Shown here in pieces: positions 16,986-26,064 of a stretch of 64,000 nt of DNA. The position numbers and the translations under genes are program-made. The notes beneath the pieces were generated by a model. That model had not been told where the DNA came from, searched no databases, and worked only from the letters and a program-made list of their open reading frames with translations. This stretch comes from Xylanimonas ulmi. Lineage in GTDB: Bacteria; Actinomycetota; Actinomycetes; Actinomycetales; Cellulomonadaceae. Each line of letters begins with the position of its first letter. The first letter of the stretch is position 1. The stretch spans positions 3,782,001 to 3,846,000 of the forward strand of contig NZ_SGWX01000001.1 of NCBI RefSeq assembly GCF_004216535.1, given 5' to 3'.

Positions 16986-16998
16986 CGCGCGAGGCCGG

Positions 16999-17967
16999 TC
17001 AGTAGACCAGGACCGTCGTCCCGATCGGCATTCCCCACGAGTCCCACAGCCAGTTCATGGCCCCGTTCGACACGCGCACGCACCCGTGCGAGGCGGGATA
17101 GGGCGGGATCGACCCCGAGCCGTGCACCGCGATCCCGCCGGTGAAGTACTTGGGCCGCCACATGTCCCCGAGTTCGAGCGTCGAGGCGTGCATGCCGTCG
17201 TCCTGCATGTACACCTGGAACGTGCCGCGCGGGGTGCGGGCGACGTACTGGCGGCCGAGGGCCTCATACGGCTTGCCGTTGCCCGAGGATGCGTTGATGA
17301 CCTTGGTGACGTGGCCGTCGTCCACGGCCAGGAGGATCTGACGGTCGATGTCGATCTCGACCACGTGGCCCGACGTCGAGCGCGGCGCCGGGCGGTGGCC
17401 CGCGTCGAGCGCCGCCTGCGTCTGCGGGCCGATCACGCCGTCGCGCGCCAGGCCGGCCGCCTTCTGGAACGCCCAGACCGCCTGAAGCGTGGCCGACCCG
17501 TACACGCCGTCGGGGTCGACGAAGCCGTAGCCGAGGTCGCGCAGGCGCTCCTGGAGCGCGAGCACCTCGGGGCCCGTCGAGCCGCGCCCGACGTACTCGG
17601 GCTCCGGCTCTGGCTCTGGCTCGGGCTCCGGCTCGGCGGTCGGCTCCGGGTCGCTGGTCTCGGCGCCCGGCTCGCCGCCCGCCTCGCCGCTCGGCGTGTC
17701 GGACGGCGTGTCCGAGGGGGACTGCGAGGGGTCGGGCTCGGCGGACGCCGACGCCGACGCGTCGGGCGTCGGTGGGGTGGCCGTGGTGGGGAGCGGGGTG
17801 GCGGACGACGAGCTCGGGGCCGGCGCGGCGCCGTGCGTCGCGCCCTCGCCCGGCCAGGCGCACGCCGCGAGGGCTGTGACGAGCCCCGCGGCGAGCGCCC
17901 GGCGCAGCCAGGCCTTCGCCTGGACCCGCGGGTCCGTGCGTGTTGTGCCGTGCCCGCGGTGACCCAT
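16999..17967 (-). CDS. Lipoprotein L,D-transpeptidase with peptidoglycan-binding domain
   Basis: A 322-residue exported protein. The signal peptide ends in a lipobox (VTALAAC), followed by a long Ser/Thr/Pro linker and an EP repeat. A peptidoglycan-binding domain (GPEVLALQERLRDLGYG ... GVIGPQTQAALDAG) precedes a YkuD catalytic domain with the motif HGSGSIPPYPASHGCVRVSN, where Cys is the nucleophile. It should form 3-3 peptide cross-links or attach proteins in the wall. ATG 17967 has AGAGGAAG upstream; an in-frame ATG at 18006 would add 13 residues. It converges with murB. Confidence 0.9.
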   Translation of the reverse strand: MGHRGHGTTRTDPRVQAKAWLRRALAAGLVTALAACAWPGEGATHGAAPAPSSSSATPLPTTATPPTPDASASASAEPDPSQSPSDTPSDTPSGEAGGEPGAETSDPEPTAEPEPEPEPEPEPEYVGRGSTGPEVLALQERLRDLGYGFVDPDGVYGSATLQAVWAFQKAAGLARDGVIGPQTQAALDAGHRPAPRSTSGHVVEIDIDRQILLAVDDGHVTKVINASSGNGKPYEALGRQYVARTPRGTFQVYMQDDGMHASTLELGDMWRPKYFTGGIAVHGSGSIPPYPASHGCVRVSNGAMNWLWDSWGMPIGTTVLVY

Positions 17968-18076
17968 CGAAGCGTGCTTCCTCTCGCCTGTCTCTCGGCC
18001 TTCCATCGTGTGCCCAGCGTGCCCGGACAGGCTCACGCCAGGCCCGGCCAGGCGTCGATCGTCACCGGTTCGTGAC

Positions 18077-19123
18077 TTATGCGGGCGCCTCGTCGTCTCC
18101 GGGCGCGGGCTCGGCGAGCCAGGAGTCGACGCCCGCGAGCATCCGCCATTTGCTGCCCTCGGACGCCCGGCTCGCGCGGATCGAGGACCGGGCCAGGTCC
18201 GCGAGCGCCGCGTCGTCGAACCCGTGCGCGCTGCGCGCGGCCTCGTACTGCGCGACCAGGCGCGTGCCGAACAACAAAGGGTCGTCGGCCCCGAGCGCGA
18301 CGATCGCTCCGGCGTCGACGAGCGTGCGCAACGGCACGTGGGCGGTGTCGGGGTAGACGCCCAGGCCCACGTTCGAGGCTGGGCAGACTTCGAGCGCGAC
18401 GCCGCGCGCGACGACGTCGTCCAACGTCGCCGGGTCCTCGCTCGCCCGGACGCCGTGCCCCAGGCGGTCGGGCCGCAGCGTCGTGAGCACCGTGTCCACG
18501 TGCTCAGGTCCGAGCAGCTCGCCGCCGTGCGGCACCGAGGCGAGCCCCGCGTCACGCGCGATGCGGAAGGCGCGCGCGAACGCCTGCGTGTCCCCGGACC
18601 GCTCGTCGTTGCTCAGCCCGAACCCGACCACCTCGCCCGGGCCCTGTCCCGCGTACCGCGCGGCCAGCCGCGCGAGCGTGCGCGCGTCGAGCGGGTGGCG
18701 CGTGCGGCTGGCGGCGACGACGACGGCGACCTCGAGGCCGTGCGCGGCGCTCGCGGTCCGGGCGGCGTCGAGCACGATCTCGACCGCGGGCGTGATGCCG
18801 CCCACGAACGGCGCGTACGAGGTCGGGTCGACCTGGAGTTCGAGGCGGACCGAGCCCTCGGCGGCGTCGGCGGCCGCGGCCTCGTCGACGATGCGGCGCA
18901 TATCGCCCTCGGACCGCACGCACGCGCGCGCCGCGTCGTACAGGCGCTGGAAGCGGAACCATCCGCGTTGGGTCGCCGGGACGCGCAGCGGGTCGCCGTC
19001 GAGCAGCGCGGGCGGCACGCGCACCCCGCGCGTCGCGGCGATCTCGCGCAGCGTGGGCACGCTCATCGACCCCGTGAAGTGCAGGTGCAGGTGGGCCTTG
19101 GGCAGCCGGGTGAGGTCGCGCAC
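18077..19123 (-). CDS. add: Adenosine deaminase
   Basis: A 348-residue metal-dependent deaminase converting adenosine to inosine in purine salvage. Zinc ligands His13 and His15 are in KAHLHLHFTGS; further active-site groups are SVPHGGELLG, the RLGHGVRA histidine, LEVCPASNVGLG, and ALGADDPLLFG with the Asp pair. The GTG at 19123 puts the HLHLH motif at the family position. Upstream is GAGACT, six bases from the start, a possible leaderless -10 lacking the first T. Synteny upstream of tRNA-Trp-secE-nusG is common in actinomycetes. Some adenine or aminofutalosine deaminases are similar, so substrate is not fully certain. Confidence 0.85.
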   Translation of the reverse strand: MRDLTRLPKAHLHLHFTGSMSVPTLREIAATRGVRVPPALLDGDPLRVPATQRGWFRFQRLYDAARACVRSEGDMRRIVDEAAAADAAEGSVRLELQVDPTSYAPFVGGITPAVEIVLDAARTASAAHGLEVAVVVAASRTRHPLDARTLARLAARYAGQGPGEVVGFGLSNDERSGDTQAFARAFRIARDAGLASVPHGGELLGPEHVDTVLTTLRPDRLGHGVRASEDPATLDDVVARGVALEVCPASNVGLGVYPDTAHVPLRTLVDAGAIVALGADDPLLFGTRLVAQYEAARSAHGFDDAALADLARSSIRASRASEGSKWRMLAGVDSWLAEPAPGDDEAPA

Positions 19124-19203
19124 GCCCGCAGTCTCGCATCGGCGCGGTGAGCGCGCCTCGGGCGCGGGACCCGGCGCGCTGCGACCGGTCGGCCGCTGGC
19201 GGT

Positions 19204-19232
19204 TCGACCCAGGGTCCGCGGTCGCGTACAGT
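19204..19232 (+). promoter_or_regulatory. Promoter of tRNA-Trp
   Basis: TCGACC (19204-19209), 17 bases, then TACAGT (19227-19232). It lies 77 bases before the mature tRNA and may also drive secE-nusG. Confidence 0.45.
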
Positions 19233-19309
19233 GGTCCCTCGGTGGTTGACGGCCGCCATGCTGGTCCGCGCCCTTCGGGGCGCGCGGCGGGGCACGCCGT
19301 CGGTCGCAA

Positions 19310-19385
19310 AGGGTAGTGGCGCAATTGGCAGCGCAGCGGTCTCCAAAACCGCAGGTTGCAGGTTCGAGTCCTGTCTACCCTGCCA
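19310..19385 (+). tRNA. tRNA-Trp (anticodon CCA)
   Basis: Acceptor arms AGGGTAG and CTACCCT pair; discriminator G and encoded CCA follow. Anticodon CCA is at 19343-19345, with the standard D and T arms. It precedes secE, as in most actinobacteria. Confidence 0.97.
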
Positions 19386-19478
19386 GGGGTCCCCGCGGCC
19401 TCGGTACGCCAGGTGTCAGTGCCGTCCCGCGTCGCCGGCAGGCGGCGCGGACGCCGTCGGAAGTACGAGGTTGGACGA

Positions 19479-19733
19479 GTGAGCGAGTCGACCGGAGCCG
19501 TTCAGACCGGGGGAGCCGAGGCGCGCGACCGAGAGGGTCGCAAGGGCCTCTTCGCCCGCATCGTGCTGTTCGTGCGCCAGGTGGTCGCCGAGCTCAAGAA
19601 GGTCGTCTCCCCGACCCGCCAGGAGCTGCTGACCTACACGGGTGTCGTGCTCGTGTTCGTCGTGATCGTCATGGCCTTCGTGGGAGTGCTGGACTACCTC
19701 ATCGGGCTGGGCGTCTTCGCCCTGCTCGGCTGA
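19479..19733 (+). CDS. secE: Preprotein translocase subunit SecE
   Basis: An 84-residue single-span protein. The amphipathic cytoplasmic helix ([20 protein letters not shown]) is followed by a membrane span ([21 protein letters not shown]), the minimal SecE layout of Gram-positive bacteria. It clamps SecY in the translocon. The GTG at 19479 was chosen since it directly precedes the hydrophilic tail; the frame is open upstream through the tRNA. It is cotranscribed with nusG 50 bases on. Confidence 0.95.
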   Translation: MSESTGAVQTGGAEARDREGRKGLFARIVLFVRQVVAELKKVVSPTRQELLTYTGVVLVFVVIVMAFVGVLDYLIGLGVFALLG

Positions 19734-19783
19734 GCCTGCGCATCCCGGCAATACCCATCGAGAAGTCGAAAGCAGGTTCGTTC

Positions 19784-20632
19784 GTGTCCCAGGAGCCTCT
19801 GGACCAGGAGAACGTCGACGTCGCCGAGCCCGTCGAGGGCGTGGAGGCGGACATCGACGCGCCCGCGGACGCGCCCGAGCAGGTCGAGGAGGCCGAGACG
19901 GCGCTCGCCGCGGCTGACGAGGCCGACGCGGCAGACGACGACGCCGCGGCCGACGAGGCCGACGCCGAGACCGACGAGGATGCGGGCGAGGAGACCGGCG
20001 AGGACGAGTCCCCCGAGATCGCCGACCCCGCCGCGGAGTTCAAGCGCACGCTGCGCTCGCAGATGGGCGACTGGTACGTCATCCACTCCTACGCGGGCTA
20101 CGAGAACCGCGTGAAGGCCAACCTGGAGAACCGCATCCAGAGCCTGAACATGGAGGACTACATCTTCCAGATCGAGGTCCCGATGGAGGAGGTGACCGAG
20201 ATCAAGAACGCGCAGAAGAAGACCGTCCGCCGCGTGCGCATCCCCGGTTACGTCCTCGTCCGCATGGACCTCACCGACGAGTCGTGGGGCGCCGTGCGCC
20301 ACACGCCGGGCGTGACGGGCTTCGTGGGCCACACGCACCAGCCGGTGCCGCTGACGCTCGACGAGGTGTTCTCGATGCTCGCCCCGACGATGCTCGAGGC
20401 TCCCGCCGCCACGGCGGGCAAGGCCTCCACGGCGGGCGCCAAGTCGCAGGCCACCGTCCTGGTCGACTTCGAGGTGGGCGAGTCGGTCACCGTCACCGAC
20501 GGCCCGTTCGACACGCTGCCCGCCACGATCTCCGAGATCAACGTCGAGGCCCAGAAGCTCAAGGTCCTCGTCTCCATCTTCGGCCGGGAGACCCCGGTCG
20601 AGCTGTCGTTCAACCAGGTCGCCAAGATCTAG
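19784..20632 (+). CDS. nusG: Transcription termination/antitermination factor NusG
   Basis: A 282-residue NusG. Residues 1-90 are an acidic Ala/Asp/Glu-rich extension typical of actinobacteria. The NGN domain begins at [18 protein letters not shown], with GYVLVRMDL, and ends [10 protein letters not shown]; the KOW domain ([19 protein letters not shown]) closes the protein. NusG binds the RNA polymerase clamp and couples to ribosome or Rho. The region between the domains carries an extra Ala/Thr-rich stretch. The GTG start lies ten bases after an AGCAGG site. Confidence 0.95.
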   Translation: MSQEPLDQENVDVAEPVEGVEADIDAPADAPEQVEEAETALAAADEADAADDDAAADEADAETDEDAGEETGEDESPEIADPAAEFKRTLRSQMGDWYVIHSYAGYENRVKANLENRIQSLNMEDYIFQIEVPMEEVTEIKNAQKKTVRRVRIPGYVLVRMDLTDESWGAVRHTPGVTGFVGHTHQPVPLTLDEVFSMLAPTMLEAPAATAGKASTAGAKSQATVLVDFEVGESVTVTDGPFDTLPATISEINVEAQKLKVLVSIFGRETPVELSFNQVAKI

Positions 20633-20651
20633 TCGCCCGACGGCGTCGACG

Positions 20652-20673
20652 GCCCGCGGAGCAGTCCGCGGGC
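20652..20673 (+). other. Hairpin between nusG and rplK
   Basis: GCCCGCGGA and TCCGCGGGC form a perfect nine-base stem with a GCAG loop, 20 bases after nusG. It may be a weak terminator or part of an L1/L11 leader structure. Confidence 0.5.
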
Positions 20674-20734
20674 TTCGGCATGCAACCGGTTCATCGCCCA
20701 CGGCGTCGGACCACGAACAGGAAAGGGGAAGCAC

Positions 20735-21166
20735 ATGCCTCCCAAGAAGAAGGTCTCCGGCCTCATCAAGCTCCAGATCAACGCCGGTGCGGCCACGCCC
20801 GCCCCGCCGATCGGCCCCGCGCTCGGTCAGCACGGCGTGAACATCATGGAGTTCTGCAAGGCGTACAACGCGGCGACCGAGTCGCAGCGCGGCAACGTCG
20901 TGCCCGTCGAGATCACGGTGTACGAGGACCGCTCGTTCACCTTCATCACCAAGACGCCGCCGGCCGCCGAGCTCATCAAGAAGGCCGCGGGCGTCGCCAA
21001 GGGCTCCGCCACGCCGCACACCGTCAAGGTCGCCTCGCTCACCGCCGACCAGGTGCGTGAGATCGCGCAGACCAAGATGGAGGACCTCAACGCGAACGAC
21101 ATCGACGCCGCGATGAAGATCGTGGCCGGCACGGCGCGTTCGATGGGCATCACCACCGACCTCTGA
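20735..21166 (+). CDS. rplK: 50S ribosomal protein L11
   Basis: A 143-residue L11 with the N-terminal proline-rich segment [20 protein letters not shown], which binds EF-G and thiostrepton-class drugs near 23S helices 43/44, and the C-terminal RNA-binding domain ending in [15 protein letters not shown]. Pro22/Pro26-type prolines altered in thiostrepton-resistant mutants are intact. ATG is preceded by GAAAGGGGAAG. It is followed by rplA after a hairpin. Confidence 0.98.
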   Translation: MPPKKKVSGLIKLQINAGAATPAPPIGPALGQHGVNIMEFCKAYNAATESQRGNVVPVEITVYEDRSFTFITKTPPAAELIKKAAGVAKGSATPHTVKVASLTADQVREIAQTKMEDLNANDIDAAMKIVAGTARSMGITTDL

Positions 21167-21176
21167 GTCACCCCCA

Positions 21177-21198
21177 CGGGTGGTCGAGAGACCACCCG
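21177..21198 (+). other. Hairpin between rplK and rplA
   Basis: CGGGTGGTC and GACCACCCG form a perfect nine-base stem closed by a GAGA tetraloop. It lacks a T run. A role in L1 autoregulation or transcript processing is possible. Confidence 0.5.
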
Positions 21199-21257
21199 CG
21201 AGACAACCCCTGTGGCAGGGCTTCGGCCCGCTACGACCACTCAAGGAGAAAGCCATC

Positions 21258-21974
21258 ATGGCGAAGCACAGCAAGGCCTACCGGGCCGCCGCCGAGAAGA
21301 TCGACGCCGACGCGCTCTACGCCCCGCTCGACGCGGTGCGTCTGGCCAAGGAGACGTCGACGACTAAGTACGACGCCACCGTCGAGGTCGCCTTCCGCCT
21401 CGGCGTCGACCCGCGCAAGGCGGACCAGATGGTCCGCGGCACGGTCAACCTGCCGCACGGCACGGGCAAGACCGCCCGCGTCCTGGTGTTCGCGAACGGC
21501 CCCAAGGCCGAGGAGGCCCTGGCCGCCGGCGCCGACATCGTGGGCGGCGACGACCTCATCGCGCGCGTCGCGGGCGGGTTCACGGACTTCGACTCGGCTG
21601 TGGCGACCCCGGACCTCATGGGCAAGGTCGGTCGTCTGGGCAAGGTGCTGGGCCCCCGCGGCCTGATGCCGAACCCCAAGACCGGCACGGTCACGATGGA
21701 CGTCACCAAGGCCGTGACCGAGATCAAGGGCGGCAAGATCGAGTTCCGCGTCGACAAGCACGCGAACCTCCACTTCATCATCGGCAAGGTCTCGTTCGAC
21801 GAGAAGCAGCTGGTGGAGAACTACGCCGCGGCGCTCGACGAGGTGCTGCGCCTCAAGCCGTCGACGTCGAAGGGCCGCTACCTGACCAAGGCGACCGTCT
21901 CGACCACGATGGGCCCGGGCATCCCGGTCGACCCGTCGCGCACGACGAGGCTCACCGAGGAGACCGCCGCCTGA
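21258..21974 (+). CDS. rplA: 50S ribosomal protein L1
   Basis: A 238-residue L1 of the ribosomal L1 stalk, also a translational repressor in many bacteria. Typical signatures are [20 protein letters not shown] near residue 35, the [20 protein letters not shown] signature near 122, and [17 protein letters not shown] near the end. ATG at 21258 follows AAGGAGAAAG. A very strong terminator follows, closing the secE-nusG-rplK-rplA unit. Confidence 0.98.
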   Translation: MAKHSKAYRAAAEKIDADALYAPLDAVRLAKETSTTKYDATVEVAFRLGVDPRKADQMVRGTVNLPHGTGKTARVLVFANGPKAEEALAAGADIVGGDDLIARVAGGFTDFDSAVATPDLMGKVGRLGKVLGPRGLMPNPKTGTVTMDVTKAVTEIKGGKIEFRVDKHANLHFIIGKVSFDEKQLVENYAAALDEVLRLKPSTSKGRYLTKATVSTTMGPGIPVDPSRTTRLTEETAA

Positions 21975-21996
21975 GTCGGCGCCTCGGCACGTCCCA

Positions 21997-22053
21997 CGAA
22001 GGGCCTGCGCCCGCCACCGCGACACGCTCGCGGCGGTGGGCGCAGGCCCTTCG
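21997..22053 (+). terminator. Strong hairpin terminator after rplA
   Basis: CGAAGGGCCTGCGCCC pairs with its near-exact complement ending CGCAGGCCCTTCG, making a stem of about 20 bp. It separates the ribosomal unit from the sigma/CHAT operon. Confidence 0.85.
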
Positions 22054-22212
22054 ATGTGCCCGTGGGGCATCTCACCCGCTCGGGCTCGCCGTGCGCTGTA
22101 TCAGGAGGCGGCCCGGCGCCTCCTGACCCGTGACAGCAATGCCGCGAGGGCGGGAGGGGTGAAATGCCGTCAGACGGGCGGCTCGACGCCGTCGGCGACG
22201 CCTCACGGGCCC

Positions 22213-22218
22213 TAGGCT
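22213..22218 (+). promoter_or_regulatory. Predicted -10 box of the sigma/CHAT operon
   Basis: TAGGCT, 53 bases before the sigma factor start. No clear -35 is seen, so an autoregulated ECF promoter remains possible. Confidence 0.35.
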
Positions 22219-22271
22219 CGTCCCGTTCAGGAGGGAGCCTGAGGGCGCCGCCACGACCGCGCGAGGGCACG

Positions 22272-22934
22272 ATGACCACCGACGACGCCGTCCCCGACGA
22301 GCCGCACGGCGAGGACGCCACCGCGGCCGACGACGCCGTCGCCCGCGCCGCGGGCACGCTGGGCGACCGCGGCGCGCACGCCCTGCTGGAGTACCGCCAG
22401 GGGCGCACGCAGGCGTTGACGGCCCTGGTGCACGAGGCCACTCCGCTGCTGTGGCACACGGTGCGCGCGCAGGGAGTCGACCGCGACACGGCCGACGACG
22501 TCGTGCAGTCGGTGTGGGCCGCGCTGGTGCGCAACGCGCACACGATCGCCGAGCCGCACGCGGTGCTCAAGTGGCTGCTGGTCACGGCGCGCCGGGCGGC
22601 CTGGGAGGCGGTGCGCCGCTCGCGCGAGGACCAGCGCCGTCGCGCCGACCTGCCCGACGACGCGCCCGACTCGCCGGTCACGCTGCGCGACCCGCAGCCC
22701 GGCCCGGACGCGCACGTGCTGACGGCGGAGCGCGACCGCGCGGTGTGGCGGGCGCTGGAGCGCCTGCCCGAGCGGTGCCAGGAGCTGCTGCGGCTCGTCT
22801 CACTCGCGGACCGGCCGGACTACCGGATGATCTCGACCGCCATCGGCATGCCCGTGGGCAGCATCGGAGCGACCCGGGGACGGTGCTTGGCCAAGCTGCG
22901 CACCGTCCTCGACGACATGGGGGAGGGCCCATGA
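22272..22934 (+). CDS. ECF-type RNA polymerase sigma factor
   Basis: A 220-residue sigma-70-family protein with only regions 2 and 4. Region 2 spans ALTALVHEATPLLWHTVRAQG to AVLKWLLVTARRAAWEAVRR, including DRDTADDVVQSVW for core binding and -10 melting. Region 4 (ALERLPERCQELLRLVSL and SIGATRGRCLAKLRTVL) is the -35-binding helix-turn-helix. The N-terminal 35 residues are acidic and disordered-looking. It overlaps the next gene by four bases (ATGA) and heads a three-gene operon with a CHAT protease. No anti-sigma membrane protein is adjacent; the middle protein might serve that role. Confidence 0.9.
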   Translation: MTTDDAVPDEPHGEDATAADDAVARAAGTLGDRGAHALLEYRQGRTQALTALVHEATPLLWHTVRAQGVDRDTADDVVQSVWAALVRNAHTIAEPHAVLKWLLVTARRAAWEAVRRSREDQRRRADLPDDAPDSPVTLRDPQPGPDAHVLTAERDRAVWRALERLPERCQELLRLVSLADRPDYRMISTAIGMPVGSIGATRGRCLAKLRTVLDDMGEGP

Positions 22935-23428
22935 GCCATCTGAGGTACAGCGAGGACGCCCTGCTCGACCGCGAGGACGTCGCGGTCCTTGACCGGGTGG
23001 CGCGCGCCACGAGGGCGCTCGACCCCGTGCCCGAGGGCCTGGCCGAGCGGTCGCTGTTCGCGATGACGCTCGCGGCCCTCGCCGCCGACGTCGAGACGAT
23101 GTCGATGCGCGAGGTCCACCCGCTCGCCGGCGCCGTGCGCGGTGAGACCACACCCGTGGAGGCCCGCACCATCACCTTCACGCACGACTCACTGACCGTG
23201 ATGGTCGCGCTGTCGGCGGCCGACGCCGGCCTGGTGCGCATCGACGGCTGGCTCGCCCCCGCGGCGGCGCTGACGGTGGAGCTGCGTCAGCCGGGCGGTG
23301 ACCGCGTCACCCGCGCCGACGCCGACGGGCGGTTCTCGTTCGACGTGGTGGAGCGCGGGCCCGCAAGCCTGCTGGTGCGTCCCGAGGGCCAGGACGCGCC
23401 TGTGCTGACGCCGGTGGTCGAGCTGTGA
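22931..23428 (+). CDS. Unknown protein between ECF sigma and CHAT genes
   Basis: A 165-residue soluble protein. Residues 1-60 are helical, with PEGLAERSLFAMTLAAL resembling the start of small sigma-associated regulators. Residues about 75-165 are beta strands (ARTITFTHDSLTVMVALS, then DGWLAPAAALTVELRQPGG and GRFSFDVVERGPASLLVRPE), which suggests an Ig-like or carboxypeptidase-regulatory-like sandwich. No membrane segment. Translationally coupled to the sigma factor by an ATGA overlap. An anti-sigma role or an adaptor between sigma factor and CHAT protease is plausible inference; nothing in the sequence proves it. Confidence 0.7.
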   Translation: MSHLRYSEDALLDREDVAVLDRVARATRALDPVPEGLAERSLFAMTLAALAADVETMSMREVHPLAGAVRGETTPVEARTITFTHDSLTVMVALSAADAGLVRIDGWLAPAAALTVELRQPGGDRVTRADADGRFSFDVVERGPASLLVRPEGQDAPVLTPVVEL

Positions 23429-23510
23429 GCGGCGCCCGGCGGCGCTGATCCCCGGGTGAACCCGTCGCCCGGCGTGATGGACCCCCTCCCGCCGGGGGCG
23501 GGCGCGGACG

Positions 23511-23516
23511 TACTCT
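23511..23516 (+). promoter_or_regulatory. -10 box of the CHAT gene (leaderless spacing)
   Basis: TACTCT ends six bases before the GTG at 23523 and there is no ribosome-binding site, so the CHAT gene may have its own leaderless transcript. Confidence 0.5.
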
Positions 23517-23522
23517 CGGGCC

Positions 23523-25943
23523 GTGGTCGAGGCCCTGGAGCGTTCCTGGTGGGGGATCGCGCACGGCCACGGGGACGGCCGCGACCTGGCGGCCGCGCTC
23601 GCGGCGCTCGACGCGGACGAGCGGCGGTGCGCGCGTGAGGGCCGGTCCGACGAGTTGCAGGCGGTGCGCGGCCGGCGCGGCCTGCTCCTGCTGAGCGCGG
23701 GGCGGCTCGACGAGGCGCTGGCGGCACTGGGGGCCGTGGTCCCGCGACCTGGGGCGGACCCGAGCGTCGAGCTCGGGGTCGTGCTGCTGCACCGCGGGGC
23801 GCTGCGCGTCGAGCGAGGGCGCGTCGAGGCCGCCATCGGCGACCTCACGCTCGCCGTGTCCTACGGCCAGCGCCTGCGTCACGCGGGTCTGACGGCGCTG
23901 GCGCGGCACAGCCTGGGCTACGCGCTGTACCTGCAGGGTGACCTGCCGCGCGCGCTGCGCGAGATGTCGGCGGCCGCGGGCGGGCTCGACGAGGCCGTGA
24001 CCCTGCTGGACCGCGCGCGGGTGCTGGCCGCGGCGGGTCTGGTCGGCGACGCCGTCGCCGTGCTGTCGAGCGCGGTGGCACGCGGCGAGTCGGAGGGGGC
24101 CGACGTCGCCCTGGTCGCCGAGACGCGGCTGGAGCTGGCCCGCTGCCTGCTCGACGCGCAGGAGCACGAGCGGGCGCGGGCCGCCGCGCACGCGGCCGCC
24201 GCGGCGTTCACGCGCGTCGGCAACGTCGCCTGGGCCCTGCGCGCCCAGGTCGTCGAGCTGGAGGCCCTGCTGGGGGCCGACCGGTGGACGCGCACCCGCG
24301 CGCCACGCGCGACGCTGCGCCGCCGGGCCGCGGCGGCGGCCCGGCTCGCGGCCGCGGGCGACACCGGCGTCGTCGGGCGCATGACCGTGACCTACCCCGC
24401 GCTGCTGGCGGCCGCCGAGTGGTCGACGCTCGCGGGCGACCTCGCCGGGGCGCGCCGCGACCTGGACGGTGTGCCCGCCGACCTGACGACCGCGCCGCTG
24501 GCGGTGCGCGTCGCGCGGGCGGCCGTGGTCGCGCGCCTCGCCTACGCCTCGGGTGAGCGCGGCGCGGGAGTGCGCGCCGTGCGCCAGGGCCAGCGTGTGC
24601 TGGCGGCCCACCGCGGCCTGGGGTCGGTCGAGGCCGTGGCCGCCAGCGGCGTCCTGGCCATGAGGCTCAACCTCGTCGACCTGGAGGCGGCGCGCGCCAC
24701 GGGCGACGGCGCCGCGGTGTTCGACGCGCTGGAGCGCGGCCGCGCGACGGCGGCCGGCGCGGCGCGCGTCGTCCCGCCCGACGACCCCGAGCTGGCCGCG
24801 CTGCTCGGCCAGGCGCGCTCCGAGCAGCGCGCGGCCACCGCGCTGGGCACGAGCACGGCGCCCGAGGCCGCCCGCGCCCGCCGCCAGCACCTGGTGCAGG
24901 TGCGCCGCCTGCAGGCCGCGGCGCGCGAGCGATCCTGGCAGGTCGAGGGCCAGCGCCGCCTGGTCCAGCCGACGACGGCGCGGTCGCTGCGCGCGGCGCT
25001 GCGGCGCGCGGACGAGGAGGCCGGGGCGCCTGTCGTGGCCTCCTACGTCGCGATGGCCGGCAGCGTGTTCGTGGTCCGCCTCGACGCCCGCGGGCAGTCG
25101 CTGCGGCGCCTGGCCCCGCTGGACGAGGTGAGCGAGCTGGCGCAGCGCGCGCACGCCGACCTGACGGTCGTGGCCAACACCCTCATCCCCGCCGCGCTGC
25201 GCGACGTCGCCCACGCCTCGCTCGCGCGCACCCTCGCCCGGCTCGACGCGCTGCTGGTCGCGCCGTTGGAGGTGGAGGGGCGTCTGCACGTCGCGGCGCG
25301 CGGGCGGCTGCTGACGCTGCCCTGGTCGACGCTGCCGTCGCGGGTGGGCCGCTGCACGTGGGTGGGCGACCGCGTCGACGTGCGCTCGGGCGGGCGGGCG
25401 CGCCCAGGCGGCGTCGTCGTGCTGGCGGGGCCGGGCACCGACGGCGCGGTGGGCGAGGCCGCGGCGGTCGCCGCGCGCTGGCCCGGCGCGCGCCTGCTGC
25501 GTGGGGCGCAGGCGACGACGACGGCGGCGCTCGACGCGTTCGGGCGCGCCGCCGTCGTGCACCTGGCGGCGCACGGCGGTCACGTGCCCGACAACGCGAT
25601 GTTCTCCTCGCTGCGCCTGGCCGACGGGCCCCTGTACGCCCACGAGCTCGACGGCGTGGACCTGACGGGCGCGGTCGTCGTGCTCTCGGCGTGCGAGCTC
25701 GGACGCTCGACCCTCGACGTCGGGGGAGAGGCGCTGGGCTTTGCGAGCGTGCTGCTGCGCCACGGCGCCAGCGCCGTGGTCGCGGCCGTCGCCCCGCTGC
25801 GCGACGAGGCCGCCGTGCGGGTCATGCCACGGCTGCACGCCGCACTGCGCGAGGGGCTGCGGCCCGCGGCGGCGCTCGCGGCGGCGACGGCGCCCGAGCC
25901 CGAGCCGGCGCCGTTGGTCTGCTTCGGGCCGTTGGCGCTGTGA
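23523..25943 (+). CDS. TPR-like CHAT-domain (caspase-like) protein
   Basis: An 806-residue protein. Residues 1-500 are Ala/Arg-rich helical repeats with TPR-like spacing (ALAALGAVVPRPGADPSVEL; AATAFARALAR-type helices), a sensor or scaffold. The C-terminal 250 residues form a CHAT domain, a clan CD cysteine protease fold related to caspases: the catalytic His is in VVHLAAHGGHVPDN near residue 684 and the Cys in VVVLSACELGRS near 723, followed by GFASVLLRHGASAVVA. Both catalytic residues are intact. Known CHAT proteins act in cell-death and phage-defence systems and as separase relatives. The start is GTG with a -10 box six bases upstream. Confidence 0.88.
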   Translation: MVEALERSWWGIAHGHGDGRDLAAALAALDADERRCAREGRSDELQAVRGRRGLLLLSAGRLDEALAALGAVVPRPGADPSVELGVVLLHRGALRVERGRVEAAIGDLTLAVSYGQRLRHAGLTALARHSLGYALYLQGDLPRALREMSAAAGGLDEAVTLLDRARVLAAAGLVGDAVAVLSSAVARGESEGADVALVAETRLELARCLLDAQEHERARAAAHAAAAAFTRVGNVAWALRAQVVELEALLGADRWTRTRAPRATLRRRAAAAARLAAAGDTGVVGRMTVTYPALLAAAEWSTLAGDLAGARRDLDGVPADLTTAPLAVRVARAAVVARLAYASGERGAGVRAVRQGQRVLAAHRGLGSVEAVAASGVLAMRLNLVDLEAARATGDGAAVFDALERGRATAAGAARVVPPDDPELAALLGQARSEQRAATALGTSTAPEAARARRQHLVQVRRLQAAARERSWQVEGQRRLVQPTTARSLRAALRRADEEAGAPVVASYVAMAGSVFVVRLDARGQSLRRLAPLDEVSELAQRAHADLTVVANTLIPAALRDVAHASLARTLARLDALLVAPLEVEGRLHVAARGRLLTLPWSTLPSRVGRCTWVGDRVDVRSGGRARPGGVVVLAGPGTDGAVGEAAAVAARWPGARLLRGAQATTTAALDAFGRAAVVHLAAHGGHVPDNAMFSSLRLADGPLYAHELDGVDLTGAVVVLSACELGRSTLDVGGEALGFASVLLRHGASAVVAAVAPLRDEAAVRVMPRLHAALREGLRPAAALAAATAPEPEPAPLVCFGPLAL

Positions 25944-25988
25944 GGTACGTCGCCCGGGCGCGGTTTCCGGGTTCTGTCGCGGGTGCTG

Positions 25989-25994
25989 TACTGT
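25989..25994 (+). promoter_or_regulatory. Predicted -10 box of rplJL
   Basis: TACTGT, about 215 bases before rplJ, at the beginning of the presumed L10 leader. Confidence 0.35.
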
Positions 25995-26064
25995 GTCCAG
26001 GTAACCCAAGACCGCCGGTCGTCTCCGGCTGCCCTCCTGAGCTCAGGCTCTCCCGGTGGGTGGT

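Noticed and set aside
23307-26009. 900-codon minus-strand frame opposite the CHAT gene
   Set aside because: Arg/Gln/His-rich mirror of an Ala/Arg-rich coding strand; the CHAT motifs fix the true strand.
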